IMG/VR virus record: IMGVR_UViG_3300022927_000011
Location: 20,883-84,882 of that record
From: a virus
Reading direction: 5' to 3' (one strand)
Length of the DNA stretch: 64,000 nucleotides
Part shown: piece by piece, positions 26,554-34,221 of the stretch
Numbering within the stretch: the first letter of the stretch is position 1
Layout: the number at the start of each line of letters is the position of its first letter
Made by a program: the position numbers and the translations under genes
The notes under the pieces: model-generated
The model's database searches: none
What the model saw: only the letters and a program-made list of their open reading frames with translations
Told to the model about the DNA's origin: nothing

Positions 26554-28757
26554 ATTGTACCTTTCAGCATATTGCCCTGTAAACTCTTTGTAGCTCTAAA
26601 TGTTTTTTGTTGCGCACTCACTGAAGATGATTCTATAGTTACAAGTGTTTGCAACTGTTGTATCATTGTATCAAACTTACTTGCCATTAAGTTACTCATT
26701 TGTTCTGCAACATTATTATTACTTATCGTATTTTGTCCATTTGTACCATTGTTCTGAACACTAGCATCAAGACTTTTAATGCCTTTCATAAGATTTTGCA
26801 TAACGCCCATACTAGTGTTTGCACTCATAACATTTGCTGGCCCTGATATAAATTCCGGTCCAGCTTCGCCTACCATACCGTACTCACCTGCACCAATGCG
26901 GCCACCGTTTGCAAATCCTCCACTATACCTCGATGGATTAGCTTGATATCTTGCAACTTTACTTAATGTTTCGGCTTGTATATCTGCTAATCCTTCAACT
27001 GAGTTTATTATTACATCACTTAGGTGTGCTTCAGCTGCTGCAACTCTTTCAACTGCACCCGCTGCAATTGATGGTATCTCGCTTAATAATTCAGCTTGAG
27101 CAGATTCAAGTGATGCACGAGCAGCAGCAATGTCATTTTGTGTGGTTGTAGCAGTTTCGTTAACATTTGTATCAGTAGTTGCTCCAGTTGCAGTTGTAGT
27201 TGCTCTTAAAGCCTCTTGTGTGGTTGTAGCAGTTTCGTTAACATTTGTATCAGTAGTTGCTCCAGTTGCAGTTGTAGTTGCTCCTAAAGCCTCAGCATCT
27301 GAAGTTGCTGATTGCATCTGTTCTCTCAGTTGGGCTACTATACTTCCATGACCTTGTTTTATTACTTCGCTATTTGTATCAAGAAATTCGGCTGCATTAA
27401 ATAAGTTGTTGATGCCGCCTGAAAGTTCGTTGGCAATTGTTTCTGCGCTTGGCATCACCTCTGATATTTTATTCAATGCGGCAACTGCAACATTCTCAAT
27501 GTGCGGAATAGTAGTTTCCATTACTGTTGTTGTTAGTGTGCGTAAATCTTCTTGTATGCCAATAGTTTTGTCAAATATACCTGTAGTCTGTTCCATCTGA
27601 CGAGCTTGCTCTTGTAGTATTTGATTGTTGAGCGTTTCTCTAGCCTCTTCAGCAGTCATAGTTCCGTCGCTAACACTATCGACTGCATTCTTGTAGTTGT
27701 ATCCAGCAGCACTTGCGTCTGCAAATGCACTTGATATATTAGACATACCACCTAGCATTGCAGTTTGTCTAAACTGTTCTGTGTCTTGGTAATCCATTGC
27801 AGCACCAGTTGCTGCTTGTAAACTATCTTGGAAACTACGTATATCGCCAGCGTTAAACTGTTGGGCAGCAGCATACAAGTCATCGGCACCGCTGCCCATA
27901 GCAAGCAATGCAGCTCTTGTACTTTCAGTTGTAGGAGCTCCTCTAAGTGCAACATCTACAAATGCGTCAGCAGCATCTTTACCTAATGTGTTTTGCAGTT
28001 CTACCAACTTGGTGGTAAATGCAGTTTGTTCTTCAGCAGTTTTATTTGACAAAAATGCATTAACATCACCTTGACGTCTACGTTCTTTCATTTCATCTGC
28101 AAGAGCGTCACGCTGTTTGCCTGTAAGTTTTGACAATCCGTCTAGTTCAACCATTAGATTTTTAGCAGCAGCAGCTTGTTGTTCTACACTTGCTCTATCT
28201 GTTCTACTGTTAGCATCACTTAGTTCGCCATAGAGGGCAAGATTTTCATTTATGTCAGCTGTTGTAAATCCTAACTGTCGAAGTTTAGTGCCTAGTTCTG
28301 CACTATCAAGTATTGTAGTTGATACTGCTTTAAATCTAGATATAGCTATATCTGTTGTGCCACCGAAAGCTCTTAAAGATTCAGAGTTCTTTTTCAAGAA
28401 TCCTGTCATTTCTTCAACACTCAATCCAAGTTCAGCAGCAGATACTTTTACATCTTTTATTTCTTTGCCAAATGTAGCACCTACACTGGTAAGTTGTTGA
28501 TATTCAGCAAGACTAGCTTCGGCGAACTGCGACAACCCATCAACTAGTTTGCCAACAGTTTTTCCAAACAATCCAGTGTTAGCTGAAATAGCGCCACTGT
28601 ATGCACTTAGTTGTTGCTGTCCAGTAAGAAGTGCGCCGCCTAGGCCGAGCGCAGCTTTAGTAGTACCTGATAGAGCTTTTCCAGCTGCGCCTGCACCGGT
28701 GCCGAGAGTACCTAATAATGTATTTAAACCACCGCCGGCTGTTGTTTCTTCTGCCAA
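26550..28757 (-). CDS. tape-measure-like tail protein
   Basis: 735 residues. N-terminal Gly/Ala-rich hydrophobic stretch (GALLTGQQQLSAYSGAI), long helical body with Ala/Gln-rich coiled coil, and near the C-terminus the motif GGRIGAGEYGMVGEAGPEFI, very common in phage tape measures (GxxGlVGExGPEl). This makes a tail-length ruler (gp29 role) the best call, though similarity to T4 gp29 (590 aa) is not obvious. Contains a fresh 26-residue tandem duplication (residues about 489-540). Location directly upstream of gp20 and beside the hub/chaperone pair is unlike T4. Other possibility: a structural internal protein. Confidence 0.6.
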   Translation of the reverse strand: MAEETTAGGGLNTLLGTLGTGAGAAGKALSGTTKAALGLGGALLTGQQQLSAYSGAISANTGLFGKTVGKLVDGLSQFAEASLAEYQQLTSVGATFGKEIKDVKVSAAELGLSVEEMTGFLKKNSESLRAFGGTTDIAISRFKAVSTTILDSAELGTKLRQLGFTTADINENLALYGELSDANSRTDRASVEQQAAAAKNLMVELDGLSKLTGKQRDALADEMKERRRQGDVNAFLSNKTAEEQTAFTTKLVELQNTLGKDAADAFVDVALRGAPTTESTRAALLAMGSGADDLYAAAQQFNAGDIRSFQDSLQAATGAAMDYQDTEQFRQTAMLGGMSNISSAFADASAAGYNYKNAVDSVSDGTMTAEEARETLNNQILQEQARQMEQTTGIFDKTIGIQEDLRTLTTTVMETTIPHIENVAVAALNKISEVMPSAETIANELSGGINNLFNAAEFLDTNSEVIKQGHGSIVAQLREQMQSATSDAEALGATTTATGATTDTNVNETATTTQEALRATTTATGATTDTNVNETATTTQNDIAAARASLESAQAELLSEIPSIAAGAVERVAAAEAHLSDVIINSVEGLADIQAETLSKVARYQANPSRYSGGFANGGRIGAGEYGMVGEAGPEFISGPANVMSANTSMGVMQNLMKGIKSLDASVQNNGTNGQNTISNNNVAEQMSNLMASKFDTMIQQLQTLVTIESSSVSAQQKTFRATKSLQGNMLKGTI
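27138..27293 (-). repeat. 78-base tandem duplication in tape-measure-like gene
   Basis: Two adjacent 78-base copies (27138-27215 and 27216-27293) that differ by one base, changing Gly to Arg in the encoded 26-residue unit (EAL-G/R-ATTTATGATT..). In frame and near-identical, so recent. Confidence 0.95.
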
Positions 28758-28783
28758 AACGTTAAACTCCTACTTAACTATAG

Positions 28784-28791
28784 AATAAATA
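28784..28791 (+). promoter_or_regulatory. late promoter core AATAAATA (rightward)
   Basis: AATAAATA 32 bases before the gp26-like ATG. Faces, and interlocks with, the leftward late promoter at 28802. Confidence 0.55.
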
Positions 28792-28801
28792 TAGCTAGTA
28801 G

Positions 28802-28809
28802 TATTTACC
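28802..28809 (-). promoter_or_regulatory. late promoter core GGTAAATA (leftward)
   Basis: Minus-strand GGTAAATACT 44 bases upstream of the tape-measure-like gene; TAGGAG ribosome site follows in the leader. Would start the tape measure-gp20 unit. Confidence 0.55.
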
Positions 28810-28823
28810 TTATAGGAACTCCC

Positions 28824-29663
28824 ATGGAAAAAACAGAAAGTCCACTAAAAAAATATCGTAGACAGCCCAAGTTATATTTTAATATTCCTAGCAACGGAAA
28901 ATGGTATAATGAAAAAGTATTAGCTGAAAATACGTACACTAATCTAGCTGTGTTTAGTATGACAGCTAGTGATGAAATATTATTTAAAACACCAGATGCA
29001 CTTATCAACGGCGATGCAACTGCAAAAAATATTAGTAGCTGTATTCCAGCTATATTAGATCCGTGGGCTATAAAAACATTAGATCTTGATGCAATACTAA
29101 TAGCAATACGAATGTCTTCGTATGGCGACACAATGAATGTTTCCGCTAAATGTAAAAAATGCGGCTCTGACAATCAATACGAAGTTGGACTACAAAAATA
29201 TTTAGATTACTTTTCAACAAAAGAGTTTGAAGATAAAGTATACTACGAAAACTTTGTTGTGCATATCGAGCCATTGAGCTATAAACAATGGACTGATATA
29301 CAAAAACAACAAACAGCATACCAACGTGCATTAAATTTAAATGTCAGTAAAATCAAAGAAGAAGCTGAAAAAGAAAAGTTTATACAAGATGTTATTGATA
29401 AAATAAATGTGTTGGTTGCTCAAGCAATACTTGATCAAGTTGTTGCTGTTGAAGTTGACGGGCAAGTTGAAACTGATAGAAAAGAAATAGATGATTTTCT
29501 CGAGCAAGCTGACGTAGGTTTATTTCACGAACTTAAAAGAGTGATTGAAAAAAATACATTGGAATGGCGTCTCGAGCCTGAATCAATAAAATGTAATGAA
29601 TGTGAGCATGAAGATATTGTTAGGATATCATTGGACACATCAGATTTTTTCGTACAAGGCTAA
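28824..29663 (+). CDS. 26: baseplate hub / tail-assembly protein gp26-like
   Basis: 279 residues with AGGA 8 bases upstream. Matches the T4 baseplate gp26 type (208 aa in T4): YFNIPSNGKWY, FSMTASDEILFKTPDALING, IPAILDPWAIKTLDLDAIL, AIRMSSYGDTM. Two Cys pairs are visible, CKKCGSDNQYEV and CNECEHEDIV, which may bind zinc. The T_TTT_TTC heptamer near its 3' end and the overlapping -1 frame suggest that a fraction of ribosomes makes a longer product. Isolated as a rightward unit between two leftward blocks, next to the tape-measure-like gene. Confidence 0.75.
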   Translation: MEKTESPLKKYRRQPKLYFNIPSNGKWYNEKVLAENTYTNLAVFSMTASDEILFKTPDALINGDATAKNISSCIPAILDPWAIKTLDLDAILIAIRMSSYGDTMNVSAKCKKCGSDNQYEVGLQKYLDYFSTKEFEDKVYYENFVVHIEPLSYKQWTDIQKQQTAYQRALNLNVSKIKEEAEKEKFIQDVIDKINVLVAQAILDQVVAVEVDGQVETDRKEIDDFLEQADVGLFHELKRVIEKNTLEWRLEPESIKCNECEHEDIVRISLDTSDFFVQG

Positions 29664-29670
29664 CGAGCCT
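29645..29670 (+). promoter_or_regulatory. probable -1 ribosomal frameshift signal
   Basis: Slippery heptamer T_TTT_TTC at 29645-29651 in the gp26 reading phase, 5-base spacer, then hairpin AGGCT-AACG-AGCCT (29657-29670) that contains the gp26 stop codon (29661-29663). The -1 frame is open across this site. Confidence 0.7.
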
Positions 29671-29884
29671 AGAAGACTCTGATATACTTTCGTTAGCCAA
29701 AGATTTTGAAAATAATATCAAACAAATAAAAGACAACGCATACCGACTTAGTTGGTACATGCGTGGCGGGATCTCAGTTGATCAAATACTTTACGATACA
29801 GATTTAGAAGATCACGATATCATTGGCAATATTATAAAAGATAATATTGAAAATACCAAAAACTCAAAGATGCCGTTGATTTAA
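29651..29884 (+). CDS. 51: gp51-like extension expressed by -1 frameshift
   Basis: The -1 frame relative to gp26 is open from 29624 to the stop at 29882-29884, but has no ATG/GTG/TTG start with a ribosome site; its first Met (WYMRGG) is in the middle of the conserved part. The encoded sequence (YRLSWYMRGGISVDQILYD, then DNIENTKNSKMPLI) matches the small protein called gp51 (hub assembly catalyst) downstream of gp26 in marine T4-like phages. With slippage at 29645 the fusion would be 353 aa (276 + 77). This copies the logic of lambda G/GT tail chaperones. Stop abuts the stop of the convergent 448-aa gene. Confidence 0.65.
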   Translation, partial: RTRLTSLEDSDILSLAKDFENNIKQIKDNAYRLSWYMRGGISVDQILYDTDLEDHDIIGNIIKDNIENTKNSKMPLI

Positions 29885-31231
29885 TTACTGAGGGCCTGGC
29901 ACTGCATCTGGATTCGTAGGCATACCTGGTTCGCTAGTTTGTGCAGTAGGTTCAGCAGGATTCTCAGATGCATCTATAGGATTGAGACCTAACGTACCTG
30001 TTAGCAGTGTTTCTCGTCTACCCTCAGGTATGTAAGGAACCAATCTACTTTTTTGACTTGGCGGAAACAATAATGTTCCAAACACTAACTTGGCCCATTC
30101 ACTTTCGCCGTAGTACTCTCCTGTAACACCTTCGGTTTCTTTTGGATCAAACCCTGATATTGCTTTAGCTAGAGCGCCAGTGCCAAACTTTCCATCAAGA
30201 GCAATAGCAGCTTGATTGGTAATATTTTCTAGACTTCTTCCTGTATTAACAAAAATATCTTTGAATGTGCTATCAACAATAATTTCTGCCAACCAGCGTT
30301 GTATACTTGATGTACTTAAAATTAGTGGTATTACTATCCACAATGCTTCAGTGACAATCATACTTAAAAATGCAGCTGGAGCACCTGCACCTGTGAGTGC
30401 AACAGACAGTTGTCCGGCTCTAACTACTGATCTTATTGGTGCCATGAGTGCTCTTACAAATCGAATTTTTGTAAGTAATCTTGCACATTGAGCTGCATAA
30501 TAGGCTACTAGTTGTCCTTGGAGTATGTTTCTAATATCTTGTAATCTTTGAACGTCTCCACCAGATTGTTCAGCTTGTTCAATTTCTAGATTTATATTTT
30601 CAATTTCTACCATCATTCCCCAGAAGGGACCTACAATAGATGCTGTTGTTCCAAGTAATCCTATTACAACTTTAAACATTCGATTTTGTAGGAGGCGGCC
30701 GAGTCTACTACTACGAGCTTTTTGTACATTTGCGTAATCTTCTGCTGTTGCATTTCTAATAGCTCTACCAAGAGAAAACGATCTTTTAAAATCGCCTTTG
30801 AGTTTGCCATCTTTGATTTCTGTATCGATTGTGTTTGAAATTTGTGCAGGAGTTCTACTGCTTAAATCGTCAACTCTTGCTTGTATTTTTTCTGCATCTG
30901 CTCGAGTTGTAGTATTAACTACAGTTGTTGTATCAGGTAGAGTTACCATAAATCTATCGTCAGCAAGTCGTTGTACACCAGGTGTTAGTTTAAATACACC
31001 TCGACCAACTGGGTTACTTGTTCTCCACTGAGATGTTAGTTGTCTGCCAACACCAGTTGGTGCAGGTCTTCCATTACTGCCGTCAGGTTTGACCTCAGTC
31101 CACATTTGTCCGCGCCACTTGTACGTTTTACCATCGAGATCGGTAGTAGTACCAACTTCAGGAACTCGTGTATCAGTTTCATCTTCGAATATCAAATGTG
31201 TTTTTTTTAATGTTACTTCGCTCAGTTTCAT
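29885..31231 (-). CDS. unknown virion-type protein with membrane segments, 448 aa
   Basis: Begins MKLSEVTLKKTHLIFEDE. The middle has hydrophobic helices likely to span or insert in membrane: about residues 185-207 (MFKVVIGLLGTTASIVGPFW) and 275-310 (LTGAGAPAAFLSMIVTEALW, then IPLILSTSS). A charged helix lies between them. The C-terminus is Pro-rich. I do not recognise the family. An amphipathic, membrane-segmented protein under a late promoter could be an internal ejected protein or a lysis or membrane factor; neither is proven. The start is chosen because the late promoter lies 25-32 bases upstream; the ribosome site is weak. Confidence 0.55.
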   Translation of the reverse strand: MKLSEVTLKKTHLIFEDETDTRVPEVGTTTDLDGKTYKWRGQMWTEVKPDGSNGRPAPTGVGRQLTSQWRTSNPVGRGVFKLTPGVQRLADDRFMVTLPDTTTVVNTTTRADAEKIQARVDDLSSRTPAQISNTIDTEIKDGKLKGDFKRSFSLGRAIRNATAEDYANVQKARSSRLGRLLQNRMFKVVIGLLGTTASIVGPFWGMMVEIENINLEIEQAEQSGGDVQRLQDIRNILQGQLVAYYAAQCARLLTKIRFVRALMAPIRSVVRAGQLSVALTGAGAPAAFLSMIVTEALWIVIPLILSTSSIQRWLAEIIVDSTFKDIFVNTGRSLENITNQAAIALDGKFGTGALAKAISGFDPKETEGVTGEYYGESEWAKLVFGTLLFPPSQKSRLVPYIPEGRRETLLTGTLGLNPIDASENPAEPTAQTSEPGMPTNPDAVPGPQ

Positions 31232-31255
31232 AGATATATTCCAACTATCATAATG

Positions 31256-31263
31256 TATTTATA
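31256..31263 (-). promoter_or_regulatory. T4 late promoter core TATAAATA
   Basis: Minus-strand TATAAATACATTATGATA, exact consensus, 25 bases upstream of the 448-aa gene. A perfect inverted repeat (AGTTGAAC-TAC-GTTCAACT, 31271-31289) lies just upstream of the promoter. Confidence 0.75.
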
Positions 31264-31732
31264 TATTATAAGTTGAACTACGTTCAACTGTGTTTTCGTT
31301 TGCACTCAACACATTTATATTTTTTTAGTAATATTTAAATAAGGCATATGCTTTGCATATGCATTTAATATTATGTAGATTGATCTGGTCAGACGGAACC
31401 TGTTTAAGGGTTCCATCTTCTCAAACATTATGTGAGTATCACTAGCCGAGACATTGGAAGTAGGTGTTTGTTATACTGCTACACAATGGGCTCTGACCTT
31501 TCCCAACCTACGTCGACATCGTTGTTTCCAACTACCTCTCGCTTCGTTCCTATTGCTAAAGAGTTTTTATGTGTAATGTGCAGTTTTTCGACAGCCAACA
31601 ATCTATCTATACCAACCTGTGAGCCCAATTTGTTTGATGGCTTCCTACCTCTGGGTAGTCGATCAGTATGTTACGTGTGCTCCTATACGGTAGCTTTTTC
31701 CACAGCGGTGTGTATGAACTGGCCCGCCAACC
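31264..31732. other. 469-base noncoding, structured gap
   Basis: No credible gene. Three inverted repeats are visible: 31271-31289 (8-bp arms, 3-base loop), 31330-31372 (imperfect arms around GCATATGC-TTT-GCATATGC) and 31391-31418 (10-bp stem on the minus strand, AGATGGAACC / GGTTCCGTCT with one G-U). The part from 31430 to 31730 looks less AT-rich than its surroundings. GGGCTC near 31489 and GAGCCC near 31622 could pair. May hold an RNA, a regulatory region or the remnant of a gene. Confidence 0.4.
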
Positions 31733-32182
31733 TTATGTGTTGGATTGTTTTGCCTTGATGGAATGTTCTAGCAATGCCTGTTTGAGTTTGTCTGATCCGC
31801 CGACTCTAACATTAATAATACCATTATAGTATTCATCTGTTTCAAGTACTCTGCGATCAAACTGTTCTCGTGCCTCTATGTAGGACATTTCGCCTCTACC
31901 TTTACATAGGTATAATATTTCTCTTGTAAACTTATCTTTGCCTAGTGCTGCTACGTCTGCGTTTAGTCTGTCTGAACTACCGTAGTATGTTCTCCAGTCG
32001 CTTTCTTTGTAGCCGCGTCTTTTATTTTTCTTGCCTTTTAAAGGTGGCTTAGTAGTTTTGAACTTTGCTAGTTTTTTGCCTATGTATTTTTGATTGTTAG
32101 TAAGGTTGGTGATAAGATAAACAAATCCTTCATACTCATCTGGTATTTCAGTTATTTCTTTACCTCGATATGTCCAACTCAT
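31733..32182 (-). CDS. GIY-YIG-like endonuclease, 149 aa
   Basis: The N-terminal GFVYLITNLTN (residues 19-29) and KYIGKK (32-37) give the GIY-YIG core, followed by YYGSS (66-70), a GKDKFTREILYLC helix, a Glu in the YIEAREQF helix (residue 103) and a late Asn in YNGIIN (119-124), the residues expected for this nuclease fold. MSWTYRGKEI at the start is shared with phage homologues. Role uncertain: homing or anti-host nuclease, or DNA repair alongside gp46/47. The ribosome site is weak. The last 3' codons border the noncoding gap. Confidence 0.6.
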   Translation of the reverse strand: MSWTYRGKEITEIPDEYEGFVYLITNLTNNQKYIGKKLAKFKTTKPPLKGKKNKRRGYKESDWRTYYGSSDRLNADVAALGKDKFTREILYLCKGRGEMSYIEAREQFDRRVLETDEYYNGIINVRVGGSDKLKQALLEHSIKAKQSNT

Positions 32183-32233
32183 ACAGTAGTTACTTGTTTG
32201 CCTTTACCTCACGTGCCTTTTTTGAATAAATGC

Positions 32234-32443
32234 CTATGTGTCTCTATTATTACGTAGTTCGGTTATGTGTTTTTCATATTTGTCTATTATTTCGTCTTGC
32301 CTTTGTTTTGCTAATCCCATTAGCAGCCTTAATTCTCTCCGAGCAGTACGTTTTGTACTTTCACTCGGTCTTCTTTCAAAAGTTTCGCTGGCTTTCAAGT
32401 AACTTAACACAGCTTGCATTATTTGATCGTGAGTATCGTTCAT
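32234..32443 (-). CDS. small conserved helical protein, 69 aa
   Basis: Overlaps the gp46 stop (TAATG). Highly charged helix: MNDTHDQIMQAVLSYL, then SESTKRTARRELRLLMGLAK. Similar small genes follow gp46 in marine T4-like phages. No known function; association with the gp46/47 nuclease is only implied by coupling. Confidence 0.55.
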   Translation of the reverse strand: MNDTHDQIMQAVLSYLKASETFERRPSESTKRTARRELRLLMGLAKQRQDEIIDKYEKHITELRNNRDT

Positions 32444-34221
32444 TATTCTACAATATCAATATCATTCTCGTAACTAGTAAATCCGTTTTCCTTAATCACT
32501 TTCATGACATGATTCACTCTGCCTATTAGTTCGTCTTTGTGTGAGATTAAGAAAACATTTTTACTACGTTCTCTACCCATTTTCTTTAGTACAGCAAGTG
32601 CTGACTCAACGCCAGCAGTGTCCATGCCACTGTCAATAAGTTCGTCAATAAACAACAAGTTAATACCTTGATACAATGACTCCCAAACATCTCTAAATGC
32701 CCAACTCATGCCTAGTATCAGCCTGTTGCGCTCGCCTCGACTCAAGTTATCAAAGTCCAAGTCTTGTCCTAGCTGAGTAATCTCAGTTGACAAATCGTTT
32801 TGGAACTGAACTTGATGCGGCAAGCCTAGTTTATCAAGATAGTATGTGAGCCTATTGTTCAAGTACGCTAAGTTTTGATCTATAATCTTTTTACGAATGA
32901 ACGAATCTTTGTTTGTCAACAGTTTAAGCAAAAACTCTTGGTGTTCTTTGAGTAACGTAAGCTGATTAACTGGTTCCCAATCGATATTTTGTAGTGCTGT
33001 CTCTGTTAAATCGTCAATCTGTGTTTGATATGGATCTTCTTCTTGCTGTTTACTTATTAATGTACTGCGCAAGTTATCTACGTTGTTTCTATGTTCGTAT
33101 GCTTCTTTAGCACTTTCGTAAAACGTAGTAGGCTTGCCGTTGATATCGCCAATCTCTTCTAATAGCTGCATAGTTGTGTTTAGTTTACTTGAAACTTCGC
33201 TTTGATATGCAACTGCATCATCTAGTTCTTGTACTTTTAGCGATTCAATCTCAGCTTTTTTGTCTGCATGTAGCTCTTGACCGCAAGTATAACATGTTGC
33301 ATCCTTTAATTCTAAGATGTCTTTATTAACCTTTTCAACACTAGTAGTAGCACGCCGTAGTGCAGGCTCGAGTGTGCTTAACTCTTTCCTTAAAGAGGTT
33401 AGTTTGTTGTTGTGTTCAGTCCAGCTAGCCAGTTTTTCATGTGCATCAAGCTCATATTCAATGTCCAACTTCTCTAATTCTTCAATCCCTGCTGCTAATC
33501 TATCTTGATCTTGTCTACTTTTGCTTTGCCAAGCACGTTGTCTACCTGCAAGTGTTTCAATACTCTGCTCAATCTTTTTATTTGCAGCTTCGATGGCATT
33601 GATCTTTAATGTTTCTTCTGTGATAGCATCTTTTGTCTGTTTTACTTTTTCTTTTAAGCTATCTGCTTTTTCGGTAAGAATAGTAATGCCCAATAACTGC
33701 TCAATAATAGCACGTTGATCGTTTGCTCGCATACTTAGGAAAGGTTCTGTGTAAGTATTGAGTGCAACTACGTGTTTAAACATATCATGGCTCATGTCAA
33801 GCAAACTATTGATATCTTCTTGTGTTTTTCTACTATCGCCTTGCGATTCGTCGTGTAAATCATCCTTTTGTTCGTGATTGTTCACGTAAAACTTGAGAAC
33901 ATTTGGAGATCTACCACGCTCGATGCGGTATTGGTTAGTACCTATACCGAAGTTAAGAGTAACTAACATGCCTTTGCTGTTGGTTTTGTTGATCAAGTTG
34001 TTGCGTTTGATGTTTGTAAGAGCTGTACCATACAATGCATAGCTTAATGCGTTGATGATAGTAGTCTTACCTGTACCATTACGTGATCCAGTGTCGTCTC
34101 CGCCTTGATCTAAGTTCTCTCCTAGTACAAGTGTTAGTTGTTCTTTGTTGAAGTCTACAGCCTGAGTAACATTACCCACACTCATGAAGTTCTTTACGGT
34201 TAAGTCTTGTATTTTAATCAT
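32443..34221 (-). CDS. 46: recombination endonuclease ATPase subunit gp46 (Rad50/SbcC-like)
   Basis: 592 residues. ABC/SMC-type ATPase partner of gp47 that resects DNA ends for T4-type recombination-dependent replication. The P-loop ends SRNGTGKTT, but GEN is separated from it by an insert (GEN-LDQGGDDTG-SRNGTGKTT). A coiled coil follows, with a zinc hook C310-YT-C313, a second coiled coil, the signature LSRGERNRLILG and Walker B LLFIDELID, then an ISHKDEL switch His. ATGA overlap with gp47. Similar to T4 gp46 (560 aa). Confidence 0.93.
   Translation of the reverse strand: MIKIQDLTVKNFMSVGNVTQAVDFNKEQLTLVLGENLDQGGDDTGSRNGTGKTTIINALSYALYGTALTNIKRNNLINKTNSKGMLVTLNFGIGTNQYRIERGRSPNVLKFYVNNHEQKDDLHDESQGDSRKTQEDINSLLDMSHDMFKHVVALNTYTEPFLSMRANDQRAIIEQLLGITILTEKADSLKEKVKQTKDAITEETLKINAIEAANKKIEQSIETLAGRQRAWQSKSRQDQDRLAAGIEELEKLDIEYELDAHEKLASWTEHNNKLTSLRKELSTLEPALRRATTSVEKVNKDILELKDATCYTCGQELHADKKAEIESLKVQELDDAVAYQSEVSSKLNTTMQLLEEIGDINGKPTTFYESAKEAYEHRNNVDNLRSTLISKQQEEDPYQTQIDDLTETALQNIDWEPVNQLTLLKEHQEFLLKLLTNKDSFIRKKIIDQNLAYLNNRLTYYLDKLGLPHQVQFQNDLSTEITQLGQDLDFDNLSRGERNRLILGMSWAFRDVWESLYQGINLLFIDELIDSGMDTAGVESALAVLKKMGRERSKNVFLISHKDELIGRVNHVMKVIKENGFTSYENDIDIVE

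Noticed and set aside
27138-27293. CRISPR-like direct repeat
   Set aside because: Only two adjacent copies with no spacers, in frame within a structural gene.
31432-31758. 108-codon plus-strand frame in the noncoding gap
   Set aside because: Cys-rich odd composition, overlaps the nuclease gene end, no ribosome site; more likely chance opening in an unexplained region.
31733-32182. Active homing endonuclease splitting a gene
   Set aside because: No intron-like break in its neighbours (gp46 and the 69-aa gene are intact), so only nuclease-fold similarity is claimed.
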